DNA from: Pseudomonas sp. PB101
Lineage (GTDB): Bacteria > Pseudomonadota > Gammaproteobacteria > Pseudomonadales > Pseudomonadaceae
DNA length: 64,000 bases
Assembly (NCBI RefSeq): GCF_009764265.1
Contig: NZ_RWIR01000021.1
Span: 1 to 64,000, forward strand
Direction: 5' to 3'
Shown here: positions 45,362 through 60,760 of the stretch, piece after piece
How positions within the stretch are numbered: position 1 is the first letter of the stretch
Layout: every line of letters begins with the position of its first letter
The notes under the pieces: model-generated
What the model was told of the DNA's origin: nothing
Databases searched by the model: none
Seen by the model: the letters and a program-made list of their open reading frames with translations, nothing else
Position numbers and translations under genes: made by a program

Positions 45362-46555
45362 TCAATCGGCCTGACGACGCAGGAAAGCCGGGATGTCCAG
45401 GTAGTCCAGGTCATCTTGCGGATTCATCTTCGCGGCAGTCGCAGCACCGGCCTGAGCCTGGTTGCGCATGACGGTCGGACGGTCCAGGTCACGGTAGTTC
45501 ACCGCTGGAGCTTCCTGACGAACAGGGGCCTGTTGTTGAGGCTGTGCAGCCATCGACGTGTGGACGGTGTTGTCGATGACCTTTACAGGCTTCTCGATTT
45601 TAGCGCCTAAACCTGTGGCAACGACAGTCACGTGCAGCTCGTCGCGCATGTCCGGATCGATAACGGTACCGACCTTGACCATCGCGTGCTCGGAAGCGAA
45701 TGCCTCGATGATGCTACCCACGTCGGAGTACTCACCCAGGGACAGATCCGGACCGGCGGTAATATTTACCAGGATGCCGCGAGCGCCTTGCAGGTTCACG
45801 TCTTCCAGCAGCGGGTTGCGAATGGCCGCTTCGGTGGCCTCGCGTGCACGGTTCGGACCGCTGGCGCAGCCAGTGCCCATCATTGCCATGCCCATTTCGC
45901 TCATCACGGTACGCACGTCGGCGAAGTCGACGTTGATCATGCCCGGACGCTTGATGATGTCGGAGATACCGCGAACGGCACCGGCCAGTACATCGTCAGC
46001 CTTGGCGAAAGCCGACAAGAGGCTTGCGTCTTTACCGAGGATGGTCAGCAGCTTCTCGTTGGGGATGGTGATCAACGAGTCGACGCTTTCAGACAGCAGA
46101 CGGATGCCTTCGTCGGCGATCTGCATGCGCTTGCGGCCTTCGAACGGGAACGGACGGGTCACCACCGCAACGGTGAGGATCCCCATTTCCTTGGCCACTT
46201 CGGCGATGATCGGCGCAGCACCGGTACCGGTACCGCCGCCCATGCCCGTGGTGATGAACACCATGTTGGTGCCCTGCAGGACTTCGGCGATGCGCTCACG
46301 ATCTTCGAGAGCGGCCTGACGACCTACTTCAGGGTTGGCGCCAGCGCCCAGGCCCTTGGTCACGCCGGTGCCCAATTGCAGGATGGTGCGCGCGCCGATG
46401 GATTTCAGCGCCTGGGCATCAGTGTTGGCGCAGATGAACTCGACGCCTTCAATGTTGCTCTTGACCATGTGGTTGACAGCGTTGCCGCCGCCACCGCCGA
46501 CACCGATAACCTTGATTACCGGGCTTGCGGGGATGTTGTCTACGAGTTCGAACAT
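45362..46555 (-). CDS. ftsZ: Cell division GTPase FtsZ
   Basis: 397 residues, tubulin-like protein forming the Z-ring. The N-terminal GTPase has GVGGGGGNAVNHM and the signature GGGTGTGAAPI near residues 105-115; the T7 synergy loop reads INVDFADVRTVM near 206. A variable Gln/Ala-rich linker follows, then the conserved C-terminal peptide DDLDYLDIPAFLRRQAD that binds FtsA and ZipA. Preceded by ftsA with 73 bases between. Confidence 0.99.
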   Translation of the reverse strand: MFELVDNIPASPVIKVIGVGGGGGNAVNHMVKSNIEGVEFICANTDAQALKSIGARTILQLGTGVTKGLGAGANPEVGRQAALEDRERIAEVLQGTNMVFITTGMGGGTGTGAAPIIAEVAKEMGILTVAVVTRPFPFEGRKRMQIADEGIRLLSESVDSLITIPNEKLLTILGKDASLLSAFAKADDVLAGAVRGISDIIKRPGMINVDFADVRTVMSEMGMAMMGTGCASGPNRAREATEAAIRNPLLEDVNLQGARGILVNITAGPDLSLGEYSDVGSIIEAFASEHAMVKVGTVIDPDMRDELHVTVVATGLGAKIEKPVKVIDNTVHTSMAAQPQQQAPVRQEAPAVNYRDLDRPTVMRNQAQAGAATAAKMNPQDDLDYLDIPAFLRRQAD

Positions 46556-46628
46556 TTTCCCTCTCCTTTACATTCTCTAGTTTTTTCGCCTACTGCGTGC
46601 TTCGGTGTAACGGTGTAGCGGTAAATCT

Positions 46629-47888
46629 TCAGAAATTGCCCTGGACCCACTTCTTCAGGCGGTCCAGCAGCGGAGCCTGTGGCTCTTCATTGCTGTAGCT
46701 GTCGCGGCTGCCGATGCCCGAGAACGAGATGCCGTCGGACTGCTTCTGCAGGCCGTACATCAAGAGGCCGACGCCGGTGGAGTAAATCGGGTTGCGCACT
46801 ACGTCATCCAGGCCTTTCACGCCATGCGGCACGCCCAGGCGCACCGGCATGTGGAAGATTTCCTCGGCCAGCTCGGTAGCGCCTTCCATCTTCGCCGTAC
46901 CGCCGGTCAGCACGATGCCGGCCGGGATCAGGTCTTCGTAGCCGCTGCGGCGCAGTTCGGCCTGGATCAGCGTGAACAGTTCGTCGTAGCGCGGCTCGAC
47001 CACTTCGGCCAAGGCCTGGCGGGACAGTTCGCGCGGCGGACGGTCGCCGACGCTTGGCACCTTGATGGTTTCACCGGCACCGGCCAGCTTGGCCAGGGCG
47101 CAGGCGTAGCGGATCTTGATTTCTTCGGCGTACTGGGTCGGAGTGCGCAACGCCATGGCGATGTCGTTGGTCACCTGGTCACCGGCAATCGGGATCACCG
47201 CGGTGTGACGGATCGCGCCTTCGGTGAAGATCGCGATGTCGGTGGTGCCGCCACCGATGTCCACCAGGCACACGCCCAGCTCTTTCTCGTCATCGGTCAG
47301 TACCGAATAGGCGGAAGCCAGCTGTTCGAGAATGATGTCGTCGATTTCCAGACCGCAGCGACGCACGCATTTTTCAATGTTCTGTGCGGCGTTGACGGCG
47401 CAGGTGACCACGTGGACCTTGGCTTCCAGACGTACGCCGGACATGCCCAGAGGCTCGCGAACGCCTTCCTGGTTATCGATCACGTAATCCTGCGGCAGGG
47501 TGTGCAGCACGCGCTGGTCAGCCGGGATCGCCACGGCCTGGGCGGCGTCGAGCACGCGCTCAAGGTCCGCCGAGCTGACTTCGCGATCACGAATCGCCAC
47601 GATGCCGTGGGAGTTCAGGCTGCGGATGTGATTGCCGGCCACGCCGACGAACGCCGAGTGAATGCGGCAACCAGCCATCAGCTGCGCTTCTTCGATGGCG
47701 CGCTGGATCGATTGCACGGTGGACTCGATGTTCACCACCACGCCTTTTTTCAGGCCACGGGATGGATGGGTACCGATCCCGACGATTTCCAGCGTGCCGT
47801 CGTCCGCGACCTCGCCCACCAGCGCCACCACCTTGGAGGTGCCGATATCGAGACCGACGATCATTTTGCCGCTTTGCACGTTTGCCAT
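46629..47888 (-). CDS. ftsA: Cell division protein FtsA
   Basis: A 419-residue actin-like membrane tether for FtsZ. N-terminal nucleotide motif VGLDIGTSKVVALVGE, then VDIGGGTTDIAIF near residue 205 and GIVLTGGTAKMEGA near 335. The C-terminal amphipathic helix LLDRLKKWVQGNF is intact for membrane binding. Located between ftsQ and ftsZ as in other Pseudomonas. Confidence 0.98.
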   Translation of the reverse strand: MANVQSGKMIVGLDIGTSKVVALVGEVADDGTLEIVGIGTHPSRGLKKGVVVNIESTVQSIQRAIEEAQLMAGCRIHSAFVGVAGNHIRSLNSHGIVAIRDREVSSADLERVLDAAQAVAIPADQRVLHTLPQDYVIDNQEGVREPLGMSGVRLEAKVHVVTCAVNAAQNIEKCVRRCGLEIDDIILEQLASAYSVLTDDEKELGVCLVDIGGGTTDIAIFTEGAIRHTAVIPIAGDQVTNDIAMALRTPTQYAEEIKIRYACALAKLAGAGETIKVPSVGDRPPRELSRQALAEVVEPRYDELFTLIQAELRRSGYEDLIPAGIVLTGGTAKMEGATELAEEIFHMPVRLGVPHGVKGLDDVVRNPIYSTGVGLLMYGLQKQSDGISFSGIGSRDSYSNEEPQAPLLDRLKKWVQGNF

Positions 47889-47903
47889 GGGTCCTGCCTC
47901 TTC

Positions 47904-48773
47904 TTAATTCTTCGCGACAGCGGGTTGGGCTGCCGTGGGCGCTACAGGTTCCCGCCAGCCAACAGCGAGGCCGTTGGCGTAGCGCAGATCGATGCGCGCA
48001 ATGTTCGTAATCTGTTCTTTGAGCGTCTTGTCATAGATGGCGATAAAGCGGCGCATCTTTTCCACCAGGTTGCCGCGGCCAAGCAGCAGTTCGATTCCCG
48101 GGCCGGCACTGCCGGGGCCGGTGGTCAGGAACCAGCTGCCGCGTTCGCGCAACTCCAGGCGTGCAATCGAGAAGCCCAGAGGCCGGAGCATCTGACTCAA
48201 CACCTGGTACTGCTGCATCACCTGCTGCTGGGCCCGTTGTGGGCCGAACAGCTGAGGCAAATGTTCGTAGTTCGCCAGTTCACGCGGGGTGAAGGCCTGG
48301 CCCTGGTTGTTCAACAGCGACTCGTCGCCCCAACGGGCCACCGGCAGTTGTTCTTCCAGGCGGATCACCACTTGATCCGGCCATACCCTGCGCACTTCGG
48401 CGTGGGCAATCCATGGCATCGTTTCCAGCTCGGTGCGCATGCTCGCCAGGTCGATGGTGAAGAAGCTCGACGCCACGTACGGGGCGATCCGCTGCTGCAC
48501 CGCTTGCTGGCTGATGTAACTCAAGTCGCCCTGCACGTTGATCTTGGTGATCGGCCGGTCGGCATATGGCAGCAAGCGTGTCGCGCCCTCATAGGTACCG
48601 AACCCCAAAGCCACCAGCAGCACCGGCCAGAACAACGCTTTGAGAAAACCGAAGTTGGCTTTCGGCAGGCGCGCGGACATCGGCTCTTTGGCCACCATTC
48701 GGCTGGCACCCCGCGGCACCGGCTTGCGGCCGGGCGATGCGGGGGGCTGATGTCTCAGCTGTGCGCCTTGCAT
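47904..48773 (-). CDS. ftsQ: Cell division protein FtsQ
   Basis: A 289-residue bitopic divisome protein. Start at ATG 48773 with AGAGG 8 bases upstream; the longer open frame overlaps ddlB and is not family-like. A cytoplasmic N-terminus of about 50 residues, one membrane helix (~52-70, [16 protein letters not shown]), a POTRA domain ([14 protein letters not shown]) and the FtsQ/DivIB domain follow. It recruits FtsL and FtsB. It ends 15 bases before ftsA. Confidence 0.95.
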   Translation of the reverse strand: MQGAQLRHQPPASPGRKPVPRGASRMVAKEPMSARLPKANFGFLKALFWPVLLVALGFGTYEGATRLLPYADRPITKINVQGDLSYISQQAVQQRIAPYVASSFFTIDLASMRTELETMPWIAHAEVRRVWPDQVVIRLEEQLPVARWGDESLLNNQGQAFTPRELANYEHLPQLFGPQRAQQQVMQQYQVLSQMLRPLGFSIARLELRERGSWFLTTGPGSAGPGIELLLGRGNLVEKMRRFIAIYDKTLKEQITNIARIDLRYANGLAVGWREPVAPTAAQPAVAKN

Positions 48774-48777
48774 GCTC

Positions 48778-51195
<2,418 letters not shown>

Positions 51196-51203
<8 letters not shown>

Positions 51204-52266
51204 GGGCCACCTCCAGGCAGCTATCGACGACGTTGCGGGTGGCATCGGGTTTGGCCAGGCGGCGTGCCGCGGTAGCCATTTCGTTGAGTCGTTGTGGTTG
51301 CATCAGGACCTCTGTCAGGCGAGCGGCAAGATCCGCTGCGCCGGTCGTTCTTTGCGGCATCAGGAAGGCTGCGCCTTCACGGGCCAAATATTCGGCGTTG
51401 CGGGTCTGGTGATCATCGATGGCATGGGGCAAAGGCACCAGCATCGAGGGCAGACCGGCGGCGGCCAGTTCACTGATGGTCAGCGCGCCTGCGCGACATA
51501 CCACCAGGTCGGCCCAGCCGTAGGCTTGGGCCATGTCTTTGATGAAGGGCTGCACCTGCGCCTCGACGCCAGCCGCGCGATAGCGCTCTGCAGTCACTTC
51601 ATCGTGGTTTTTACCGGCCTGATGGAACACCTCCGGACGCAAGTCGGCAGCGACTTGCGACAGGGCTTCAGGCAGCAATTTGTTCAACGGTTCTGCGCCC
51701 AGGCTTCCGCCCAGGATCAGCAAACGCGCCTTGCGACCGGCCAAGGCAGGTCGCGATGTTTCGAGGAACAGCTCGGTGCGCACCGGATTACCAGTGGTCC
51801 GGCGGCTGTCCGACAGGGTAAAGGTGTCGGGGAACGCTTCACAGACTCGGGCGGCCAACGGCACCAGCAACCGATTGGCGGTACCAGCCACGGCGTTCTG
51901 TTCGTGAACGATCACCGGTACGCCGGCCAGCTTGGCCGCGACGCCACCAGGCCCGGTCACAAAACCACCAAAACCCACGACGCAGACCGGTTGCAGACGG
52001 CGAATGATCGCCCGTGCCTGCCAGACCGACTTGAACAACATGAACGGTGCCTTGAGCAATGACAGCTTGCCCTTGCCGCGCAGACCGCTGGCGTTGATCC
52101 GATGCAGTTCGATACCGGCCGCCGGCACCAGATCGTTCTCGATCCCACGCGGAGTGCCGAGCCAGTGCACGGTATAGCCGCGCGCCTGGAATTCGCGGGC
52201 ACAGGCCAGCGCCGGGAACACGTGGCCACCGGTACCGCCAGCCATGATCATCACGTTAGCGCCCAT
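51196..52266 (-). CDS. murG: Peptidoglycan glycosyltransferase MurG (lipid II synthesis)
   Basis: A 356-residue membrane-associated GT-B enzyme that adds GlcNAc to lipid I. Start ATG 52266 overlaps the ftsW end by 11 bases. N-terminal glycine loop [16 protein letters not shown], second loop [14 protein letters not shown] and the UDP-binding [19 protein letters not shown] segment are visible. Length matches the family. Confidence 0.97.
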
Positions 52267-53473
52267 GGTGCGGCTCCTCGGCGAAGTCGCTCTCATGGAA
52301 CTCCATCTCTTCGCTGCCCAGGTGGGTTCGACTTTCCCACTCGATGCGCAGCAACAAGCCGAGACAGGCACAGCAGATCACCAACGAACTACCCCCGTAA
52401 CTGAGGAACGGCAGGGTCAGACCCTTGGTCGGCAGCAGACCGACGTTTACACCGATGTTGATCAGGAACTGGCCGATCCACAGGAACGACAGACCGTATG
52501 CCACATAAGCCGCAAAGAACTGCTTGGCCTTCTCGGCCCACAAACCGATGTACATGCCGCGAATACACACGAAGACGAACAGTGCCACGGTGCACAACGA
52601 ACCCACCGCGCCCAGCTCCTCGGCCAGCACCGAGAACACGAAGTCCGTGTGGGCTTCCGGCAGGTAGAACTGTTTCTGCACGCTGTTGCCCAGGCCGACG
52701 CCCAGCCATTCGCCGCGACCGAAAGCGATCAATGCCTGGGACAACTGATAGCCGGCACCGAACTGGTCGGCCCACGGGTCGGCAAAGTTGGTCAGACGCG
52801 CCATTCGATACGGCTGCATCTGAATCAACAGCACCACCGCGCCGACGGCCAGTACCACCATCAGGGAAAATCGGAACAGCCCGACGCCGCCAAGGAACAG
52901 CATCGCCGCCGCGGCCCCCATCATCACGACGGTGGCACCGAAGTCCGGTTCCATCAGCAGCAGGCCGGCCATGGGCAGCAGCACGATGAACGGCTTGAAA
53001 AAGCCCATCCAGCTTTCACGCACTTCTTTCTGGCGGCGTACCAGATAACCGGCGAGGTAGATCACCACGAACACCTTGGCGATCTCGGAAGGCTGAACGT
53101 TGAAGAAACTGAAGCCGATCCAGCGCATCGAGCCGTTAACCTCACGGCCGATCCCCGGAATGATCACCATCACCAGCAAGCCGAACGCCCCCAGCAGCAT
53201 CAGCCAGCCCAGGCGTTGCCAGGTGGCGATCGGGATCATCATGGTGACGATGCAGGCACCCAGGCCCAGCACCACGTAAATAAGGTGGCGAATCATGTAA
53301 TACAGAGCGCTGCCGGACTGCACAGCCGCCACTTCGGTCGATGCCGAGGCGATCATGATCAGGCCGAGGCCGAGCAACGTCAGGCAACCGGCGAGCATCG
53401 GGAAGTCGAGGTCGATCCCGCGTCCGGTGATGAGCGGCGATGGATATGGCTTGATGATGCCTTTGAGACTCAT
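52256..53473 (-). CDS. ftsW: Peptidoglycan polymerase FtsW (SEDS)
   Basis: A 405-residue SEDS glycosyltransferase working with FtsI at the septum. Start ATG 53473 (MSLKGIIKPYPSP) with GGAGG 7 bases upstream and a 4-base overlap with murD. About ten membrane helices; SEDS landmarks include QPSEIAKV, ADPWADQFGAGYQ and LPFLSYGGSSL. The frame continues upstream through the murD end but is not conserved there. Confidence 0.97.
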   Translation of the reverse strand: MSLKGIIKPYPSPLITGRGIDLDFPMLAGCLTLLGLGLIMIASASTEVAAVQSGSALYYMIRHLIYVVLGLGACIVTMMIPIATWQRLGWLMLLGAFGLLVMVIIPGIGREVNGSMRWIGFSFFNVQPSEIAKVFVVIYLAGYLVRRQKEVRESWMGFFKPFIVLLPMAGLLLMEPDFGATVVMMGAAAAMLFLGGVGLFRFSLMVVLAVGAVVLLIQMQPYRMARLTNFADPWADQFGAGYQLSQALIAFGRGEWLGVGLGNSVQKQFYLPEAHTDFVFSVLAEELGAVGSLCTVALFVFVCIRGMYIGLWAEKAKQFFAAYVAYGLSFLWIGQFLINIGVNVGLLPTKGLTLPFLSYGGSSLVICCACLGLLLRIEWESRTHLGSEEMEFHESDFAEEPHHGR

Positions 53474-54816
53474 GCCAGATCCTCCACGGCTTGGACGAAC
53501 TGGTGACCACGGTCTTCGTAGTTCTTGAACATGTCGAAACTGGCGCAGGCCGGCGACAACAGCACCACGTCGCCCGGCTGGGCGACAGCGCGGCATTGCT
53601 CGACGGCTTCGACCAGGGAACCGGCGCGGATCAGCGGTACCGCGTCGCCGATGGTCTCGCCGATCTTGTCGGAGTCGCGGCCCATCAGGATCACGGCGCG
53701 GCAGTTGGCCGCCACCGGATCGCGCAGGTCCTTGAAATCGGCACCCTTGCCGTCACCGCCGGCGATCAGCACGACCTTGCCTTCGATGTCCGCGCCCAAG
53801 CCTTCGATGGCCGCCAGCGCGGCACCCACGTTGGTGGCTTTGGAATCGTTGTAGTAGCCCACGCCGTCGAGATCGCGGACCCATTGGCAGCGATGCTCGA
53901 GACCGGCGAAGGTGCGCAGGCTCGACAGCATGGCGTCGAACGGCAGGCCGACTGCATGACCCAGGGCCAAGGCCGCCAGGGCGTTGGACTGGTTGTGGGC
54001 ACCACGAATCTTCAATTCGCGCACCGGCATCAGGTCCTGGAATTCGAAGGCCAGGTATTTCTCGCCGCCTTCTTCACGGATACCGAAGGCTTTGAAATCG
54101 GGTTTGGTCAGGCCGAAGGTCCAGCACGGCTGGCCCTCGCCCATCAGTGGACGGCTCAGGGCGTCCTGACGGTTGACCACGAACTGCTTCGCTCCACGGA
54201 AGATCCGGTGCTTGGCCAGGTGGTAGGCCGGCAGACCGCTGTAGCGATCCATGTGGTCTTCGCTGATGTTGAGCACGGTCGCCACTTCAGCGTTGAGCTG
54301 GTCTGTGGTTTCCAGCTGGAAGCTCGACAACTCCATCACGTACAACTCGATGTCATCGTTCAGCAGGTCCAGCGCCGGCGTGCCGAGGTTGCCGCCGACG
54401 GCCACACGCTTGCCTGCCGCCGCCGCCATTTCGCCGACCAGCGTGGTCACGGTGCTTTTCGCGTTGGAACCGCTGATGGCGACGATCGGCGCCTTCGCGT
54501 TACGCGCGAACAGCTCGATGTCGCCGGACAATTTCACGCCACGGGCGGCGGCCGCCTGCAGGGCCGGTGTCGCCAGCGCCAGGCCGGGGCTCACGTAGAG
54601 CTCGTCGGCACGGCAGAGGAATTCGACGTCCAGCTCGCCACAACGCACTTCCACGTGCGGATAGTCACGCTTGAGCGTGGCCAGTTCCGGTGGGTTTTCC
54701 CGCGTATCGGCCACTGCAAACGCCACGCCCCGGTTCGCCAGGAAGCGAACCAGAGACATGCCGCTCTTGCCGAGGCCGACAACGATGCGGAAGTGGTCAG
54801 AAGCGATCAGAGACAC
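53470..54816 (-). CDS. murD: UDP-N-acetylmuramoylalanine--D-glutamate ligase MurD
   Basis: A 448-residue Mur ligase adding D-Glu. N-terminal GLGKSGMSLVRFLANRG, P-loop ISGSNAKSTVTTL near residue 118 (the usual GTNGKST has Ser and Ala here), DHMDRY near 187 and DSKATNVGAALAA near 325. It follows mraY by 6 bases. Confidence 0.97.
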   Translation of the reverse strand: MSLIASDHFRIVVGLGKSGMSLVRFLANRGVAFAVADTRENPPELATLKRDYPHVEVRCGELDVEFLCRADELYVSPGLALATPALQAAAARGVKLSGDIELFARNAKAPIVAISGSNAKSTVTTLVGEMAAAAGKRVAVGGNLGTPALDLLNDDIELYVMELSSFQLETTDQLNAEVATVLNISEDHMDRYSGLPAYHLAKHRIFRGAKQFVVNRQDALSRPLMGEGQPCWTFGLTKPDFKAFGIREEGGEKYLAFEFQDLMPVRELKIRGAHNQSNALAALALGHAVGLPFDAMLSSLRTFAGLEHRCQWVRDLDGVGYYNDSKATNVGAALAAIEGLGADIEGKVVLIAGGDGKGADFKDLRDPVAANCRAVILMGRDSDKIGETIGDAVPLIRAGSLVEAVEQCRAVAQPGDVVLLSPACASFDMFKNYEDRGHQFVQAVEDLA

Positions 54817-54822
54817 GAGTTT

Positions 54823-55905
54823 CTACCTCAGCTTCAGGGTGGCAAGGCCAACCAGCACGAGAATCACGGTGATGATCCAGAAACGGACGATCACGCGCGG
54901 CTCGGGCCAGCCCTTGAGTTCAAAGTGGTGGTGGATAGGCGCCATGCGGAATACGCGGCGACCGGTCAGCTTAAAGGAGGCAACCTGAATGACCACTGAC
55001 AGGGTTTCCATCACGAACACGCCGCCCATGATGAACAGGACGATTTCCTGACGAACGATCACCGCGATGGTGCCCAGGGCCGCGCCCAGCGCCAGTGCGC
55101 CGACGTCACCCATGAACACTTGTGCCGGATAGGTGTTGAACCAGAGGAAGCCCAGGCCTGCTCCGATCAGCGCGCCGCAGAACACGATCAACTCACCGGC
55201 GCCCGGTACATAAGGAATCAGCAGGTATTCGGCGAATTTAATGTTACCCGACAGGTAGCAGAAGATCCCCAGGCCACCACCGACCATCACGGTCGGCATG
55301 ATCGCCAGGCCGTCAAGGCCGTCGGTCAGGTTGACCGCGTTGCTCGAACCGACGATCACGAAGTAGGTCAGCACGATGAAGCCTGCGCCCAGCGGAATGC
55401 TGTAGTCCTTGAGCATCGGCAGGATCAGGGTGGTTTCCACCGGCGTCGCGGCGGTCATATAAAGGAAGATCGCTGCGCCGAGGCCGAATACCGATTGCCA
55501 GAAATACTTCCAGCGGCTCGGCAAGCCACGGGAGTTCTTCTCGATGACCTTGCGGTAGTCGTCGACCCAGCCGATGGCGCCGAACAGCAGGGTCACCAGC
55601 AGTACGACCCAGACGTAACGGTTGGTCAGGTCAGCCCACAGCAGGGTGCTGACACCGATGGACGACAGAATCAGCGCGCCGCCCATGGTCGGGGTTCCCG
55701 ATTTGGACAGGTGCGACTGCGGGCCGTCGTTGCGAACGGACTGACCGATCTGACGGTTCTGCAAAGTGCGGATCATCCACGGGCCATAGCACAGCGACAA
55801 GACCAGCGCGGTCAGCACACCGAGAATCCCCCGCAGGGTCAGGTACTGGAAGACCGCGAAGCCTTTGTAGAACTGTTGCAGATACTCCGCTAGCAGCAGC
55901 AGCAT
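54823..55905 (-). CDS. mraY: Phospho-MurNAc-pentapeptide transferase MraY
   Basis: A 360-residue integral membrane enzyme making lipid I. Start ATG 55905 shares one base with the murF stop (TAATG). About ten helices; the nucleotide/Mg sites VDDYRK and [10 protein letters not shown], and the [13 protein letters not shown] loop are intact. This fits the usual length exactly. Confidence 0.98.
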   Translation of the reverse strand: MLLLLAEYLQQFYKGFAVFQYLTLRGILGVLTALVLSLCYGPWMIRTLQNRQIGQSVRNDGPQSHLSKSGTPTMGGALILSSIGVSTLLWADLTNRYVWVVLLVTLLFGAIGWVDDYRKVIEKNSRGLPSRWKYFWQSVFGLGAAIFLYMTAATPVETTLILPMLKDYSIPLGAGFIVLTYFVIVGSSNAVNLTDGLDGLAIMPTVMVGGGLGIFCYLSGNIKFAEYLLIPYVPGAGELIVFCGALIGAGLGFLWFNTYPAQVFMGDVGALALGAALGTIAVIVRQEIVLFIMGGVFVMETLSVVIQVASFKLTGRRVFRMAPIHHHFELKGWPEPRVIVRFWIITVILVLVGLATLKLR

Positions 55906-57272
55906 TAATGTTTCTCCAGGCTGGACCCGCACAAGGCGGCGACGACGTTTTCCATCGCAGCGCTGCGCGACCCCTTGATCAAAATGGTGGTGTTTGTGTC
56001 TTGCTCGGCGCCCAGGGCCTTGATCAGTTCAGCCTGCGTGCTGAAGTGAAAAGCCTGTGGACCGAATGCGTTCACGGCGTGGGCCATCATTGGCCCGACG
56101 GCGTACAGCGCAGAAACCTTGCCGCGGGCGTACTCGCCCACGTCGCGGTGCCCCTGCTCCGCCCATTCGCCCAACTCGCCGATATCCCCGAGCACCAGGA
56201 CGGTGCGACCGGAAAAGCCGGCCAGTATATCAACGGCAGCGCACATCGAGGTGGGGTTGGCGTTGTAAGTGTCATCGATCACGCGCATGCCATTGCTGGC
56301 CAGCTGTGCAACGGTGCGACCCTTGACCGGTTGCACCGCGCCAAGGCCGGTGGCGATGCCAAACAGCGACACGCCCAGGGCATGGGCGGCAGCGGCGGCA
56401 GCCATGGCGTTGGCGACGTTATGGGTGCCGAGCAGGTTCAGTTGAACGCGCTCCACACCTTCAGGGCTGTGCAGATTGAACGCCGGGCAGCCACGAGCAT
56501 CGGTGGCCAGGTCACTGGCGTAGAAGTCGGCGCTGGAGTTGCTCAGCGCAAACGTCAGCACCTTGCGATCACCGGCGCGCGTCTTCCAGATGCCGAATGC
56601 CTTGTCATCGAGATTGAGAACGGCGACGCCATCGGCATCCAGCCCTTCAATGATCTCGCCCTTGGCTTCGACGATTTTGTCCGGCCCGCCGAATTCGCCG
56701 ACGTGGGCGGTCCCGGCGTTATTGAGAATGGCCACGTGCGGCCTGGTCAGGCCGACGGTGTAGGCAATTTCGCCCAGGCGCGAGGCACCCAGTTCGATCA
56801 CCGCGGCGGTGTGTTCCGGCGCCAGTTCGAGCAAGGTCAGCGGCACGCCGAGGTCGTTGTTCAGGTTGCCACGGGTCGCCAGCACGGCACCGCGCGTACG
56901 CAGGATGCTCGCAAGCATTTCCTTGACCGTGGTCTTGCCGCTGGAACCGGTCACGGCGGCAACGGGCTGGGTGAACGCAGCACGGTTGAGCGCGCCCAAC
57001 TGCCCCAATGCCTGACGGGCGTCGCTGACCAACAACTGCGGCAGCGTGCTGTCAGCGACTTCTCGCTCGACCAGCGCGGCCACGGCGCCCTTGGCCGCCA
57101 CTTCATTGAGATAGTCATGACCGTCAAAACGCGGACCGGCCAGGGCAATAAACAGTTGGCCCGACTTGATTGCACGGCTGTCGATGCTGACGCCGTCGAA
57201 GCTGGCATCAGTCGAAACCAGGCGTGCATTCAGCGCTCCGGTCAGTTCGCTCAGCTGCAGGGCTTTAAGCAT
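55905..57272 (-). CDS. murF: UDP-MurNAc-tripeptide--D-alanyl-D-alanine ligase MurF
   Basis: A 455-residue Mur ligase adding the D-Ala-D-Ala made by DdlB. N-terminal [17 protein letters not shown]-loop [14 protein letters not shown] near residue 108, [13 protein letters not shown] and [14 protein letters not shown] overlaps the murE end by 8 bases. Confidence 0.97.
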   Translation of the reverse strand: MLKALQLSELTGALNARLVSTDASFDGVSIDSRAIKSGQLFIALAGPRFDGHDYLNEVAAKGAVAALVEREVADSTLPQLLVSDARQALGQLGALNRAAFTQPVAAVTGSSGKTTVKEMLASILRTRGAVLATRGNLNNDLGVPLTLLELAPEHTAAVIELGASRLGEIAYTVGLTRPHVAILNNAGTAHVGEFGGPDKIVEAKGEIIEGLDADGVAVLNLDDKAFGIWKTRAGDRKVLTFALSNSSADFYASDLATDARGCPAFNLHSPEGVERVQLNLLGTHNVANAMAAAAAAHALGVSLFGIATGLGAVQPVKGRTVAQLASNGMRVIDDTYNANPTSMCAAVDILAGFSGRTVLVLGDIGELGEWAEQGHRDVGEYARGKVSALYAVGPMMAHAVNAFGPQAFHFSTQAELIKALGAEQDTNTTILIKGSRSAAMENVVAALCGSSLEKH

Positions 57273-58727
57273 GGGCCACCTCCCACGCGGTCAAGGCATG
57301 ATCGGCCTCGACCAGATCGGAAAAGGCATGACGCTCGCCGTTGATTTCCTGATAGTCCTCATGACCTTTACCGGCCAGGACGATCACGTCATCCACCGAG
57401 GCGCTGGCGATCAGCCGGGCAATCGCCTGACCACGACCGGCAACGAACGCCACTTTATCCACAGCCGTGAAACCGGCGCGGATGTCATCGAAAATCACCG
57501 ATGGATCTTCGGTACGCGGGTTGTCATCGGTCACCAGCACGCCGTCGGCCAGACGCTCGACGACTTCGGCCATCAACGGACGCTTGCCACGATCGCGATC
57601 ACCGCCACAGCCGAACAGGCACAACAACCGGCCCTTGGCGTGAGGGCGCAAGGCCATCAGGACTTTTTCCAGGGCATCCGGGGTGTGGGCGTAATCGACC
57701 ACCACCAGCGGCTGCGAACCTCCACCCAGACGCTGCATGCGTCCGGCAGGGCCTTCGAGTTTGGGCAGTACCTTGAGGATTTCGTCCAGTGCGTAGTCCA
57801 GACCCAGCAATGCACCCACCGCTGCCAACACGTTGCTCAGGTTGAAACGACCGAGCAGAGTGCTGCGCAAGTGGTGCTCGCCCTGCGGCGTGACCAGCGT
57901 GGCGCGCACGCCTTCGTCGTCGAACTGCGCCTGGCGGCAATACAGGTAGGCACTGGAATCTTCCAGGCTGTAGGTAATCAGCCGCGACTCGCGCTTGTCG
58001 GCAGCCAATTGCCGACCGAAATCGTCGTCGAGGTTGACCACGCGGCATTTCAAATCATTCCAGGCAAACAGCCTGGCCTTGGCTTCGCCGTAGGCCTGCA
58101 TGGTGCCGTGGTAATCCAGGTGATCGCGGGACAGGTTGGTCATCACGGCCACATCGAAGGCCAGTGCCGTCACACGGCCCTGGTCCAGGCCATGGGAGGA
58201 AACCTCCATCGCCACGGCTTTGGCCCCGGCCTTTTTCAGATCTGCCAGGGTCGCCTGCACGGCAATCGGATTCGGCGTGGTATGCAGGCCGCTTTGCAGC
58301 GCACCATGGAAACCGGAACCGAGTGTGCCAACCAGGCCACAGTGCTGGCCGAGCAGGTCCAGGGCCTGGGCGACCAATTGAGTCACGCTGGTCTTGCCGT
58401 TGGTGCCGGTCACACCCACCAGGTTCAGGTGATGGCTCGGTTCGCCATAAAAACGCCCGGCGATATCCGACAGCTGGGCCGCCAGCCCTTTGACCGGAAT
58501 CAGCGGCACTTCCGTGATCGGCAGCACAGTGGCGCCTTCCACTTCATAGGCGACGGCAGCAGCGCCACGCGCAAGCGCGTCGGCGATGTGCGCGCGACCA
58601 TCGAACTTCCCGCCCGGCACGGCGAGGAACAGGTCACCCGCACGCACATTGCGGCTGTCCAGGGCGAGCTCGCGAATCAGCAGATCGTGGCCGGCGTGAG
58701 GGAAAATCTTGTTCAGGCTCAGAGACA

Positions 58728-58728
<1 letters not shown>
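57265..58728 (-). CDS. murE: UDP-MurNAc-L-Ala-D-Glu--meso-DAP ligase MurE
   Basis: A 487-residue Mur ligase adding the third amino acid. P-loop GVTGTNGKTSVTQL near residue 106; the DNPR motif (VTDDNPRTEDP) points to meso-diaminopimelate as substrate, as expected for a Gram-negative. The start shares one base with the ftsI stop (TGATG). Confidence 0.97.
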
Positions 58729-60756
<2,028 letters not shown>

Positions 60757-60760
<4 letters not shown>
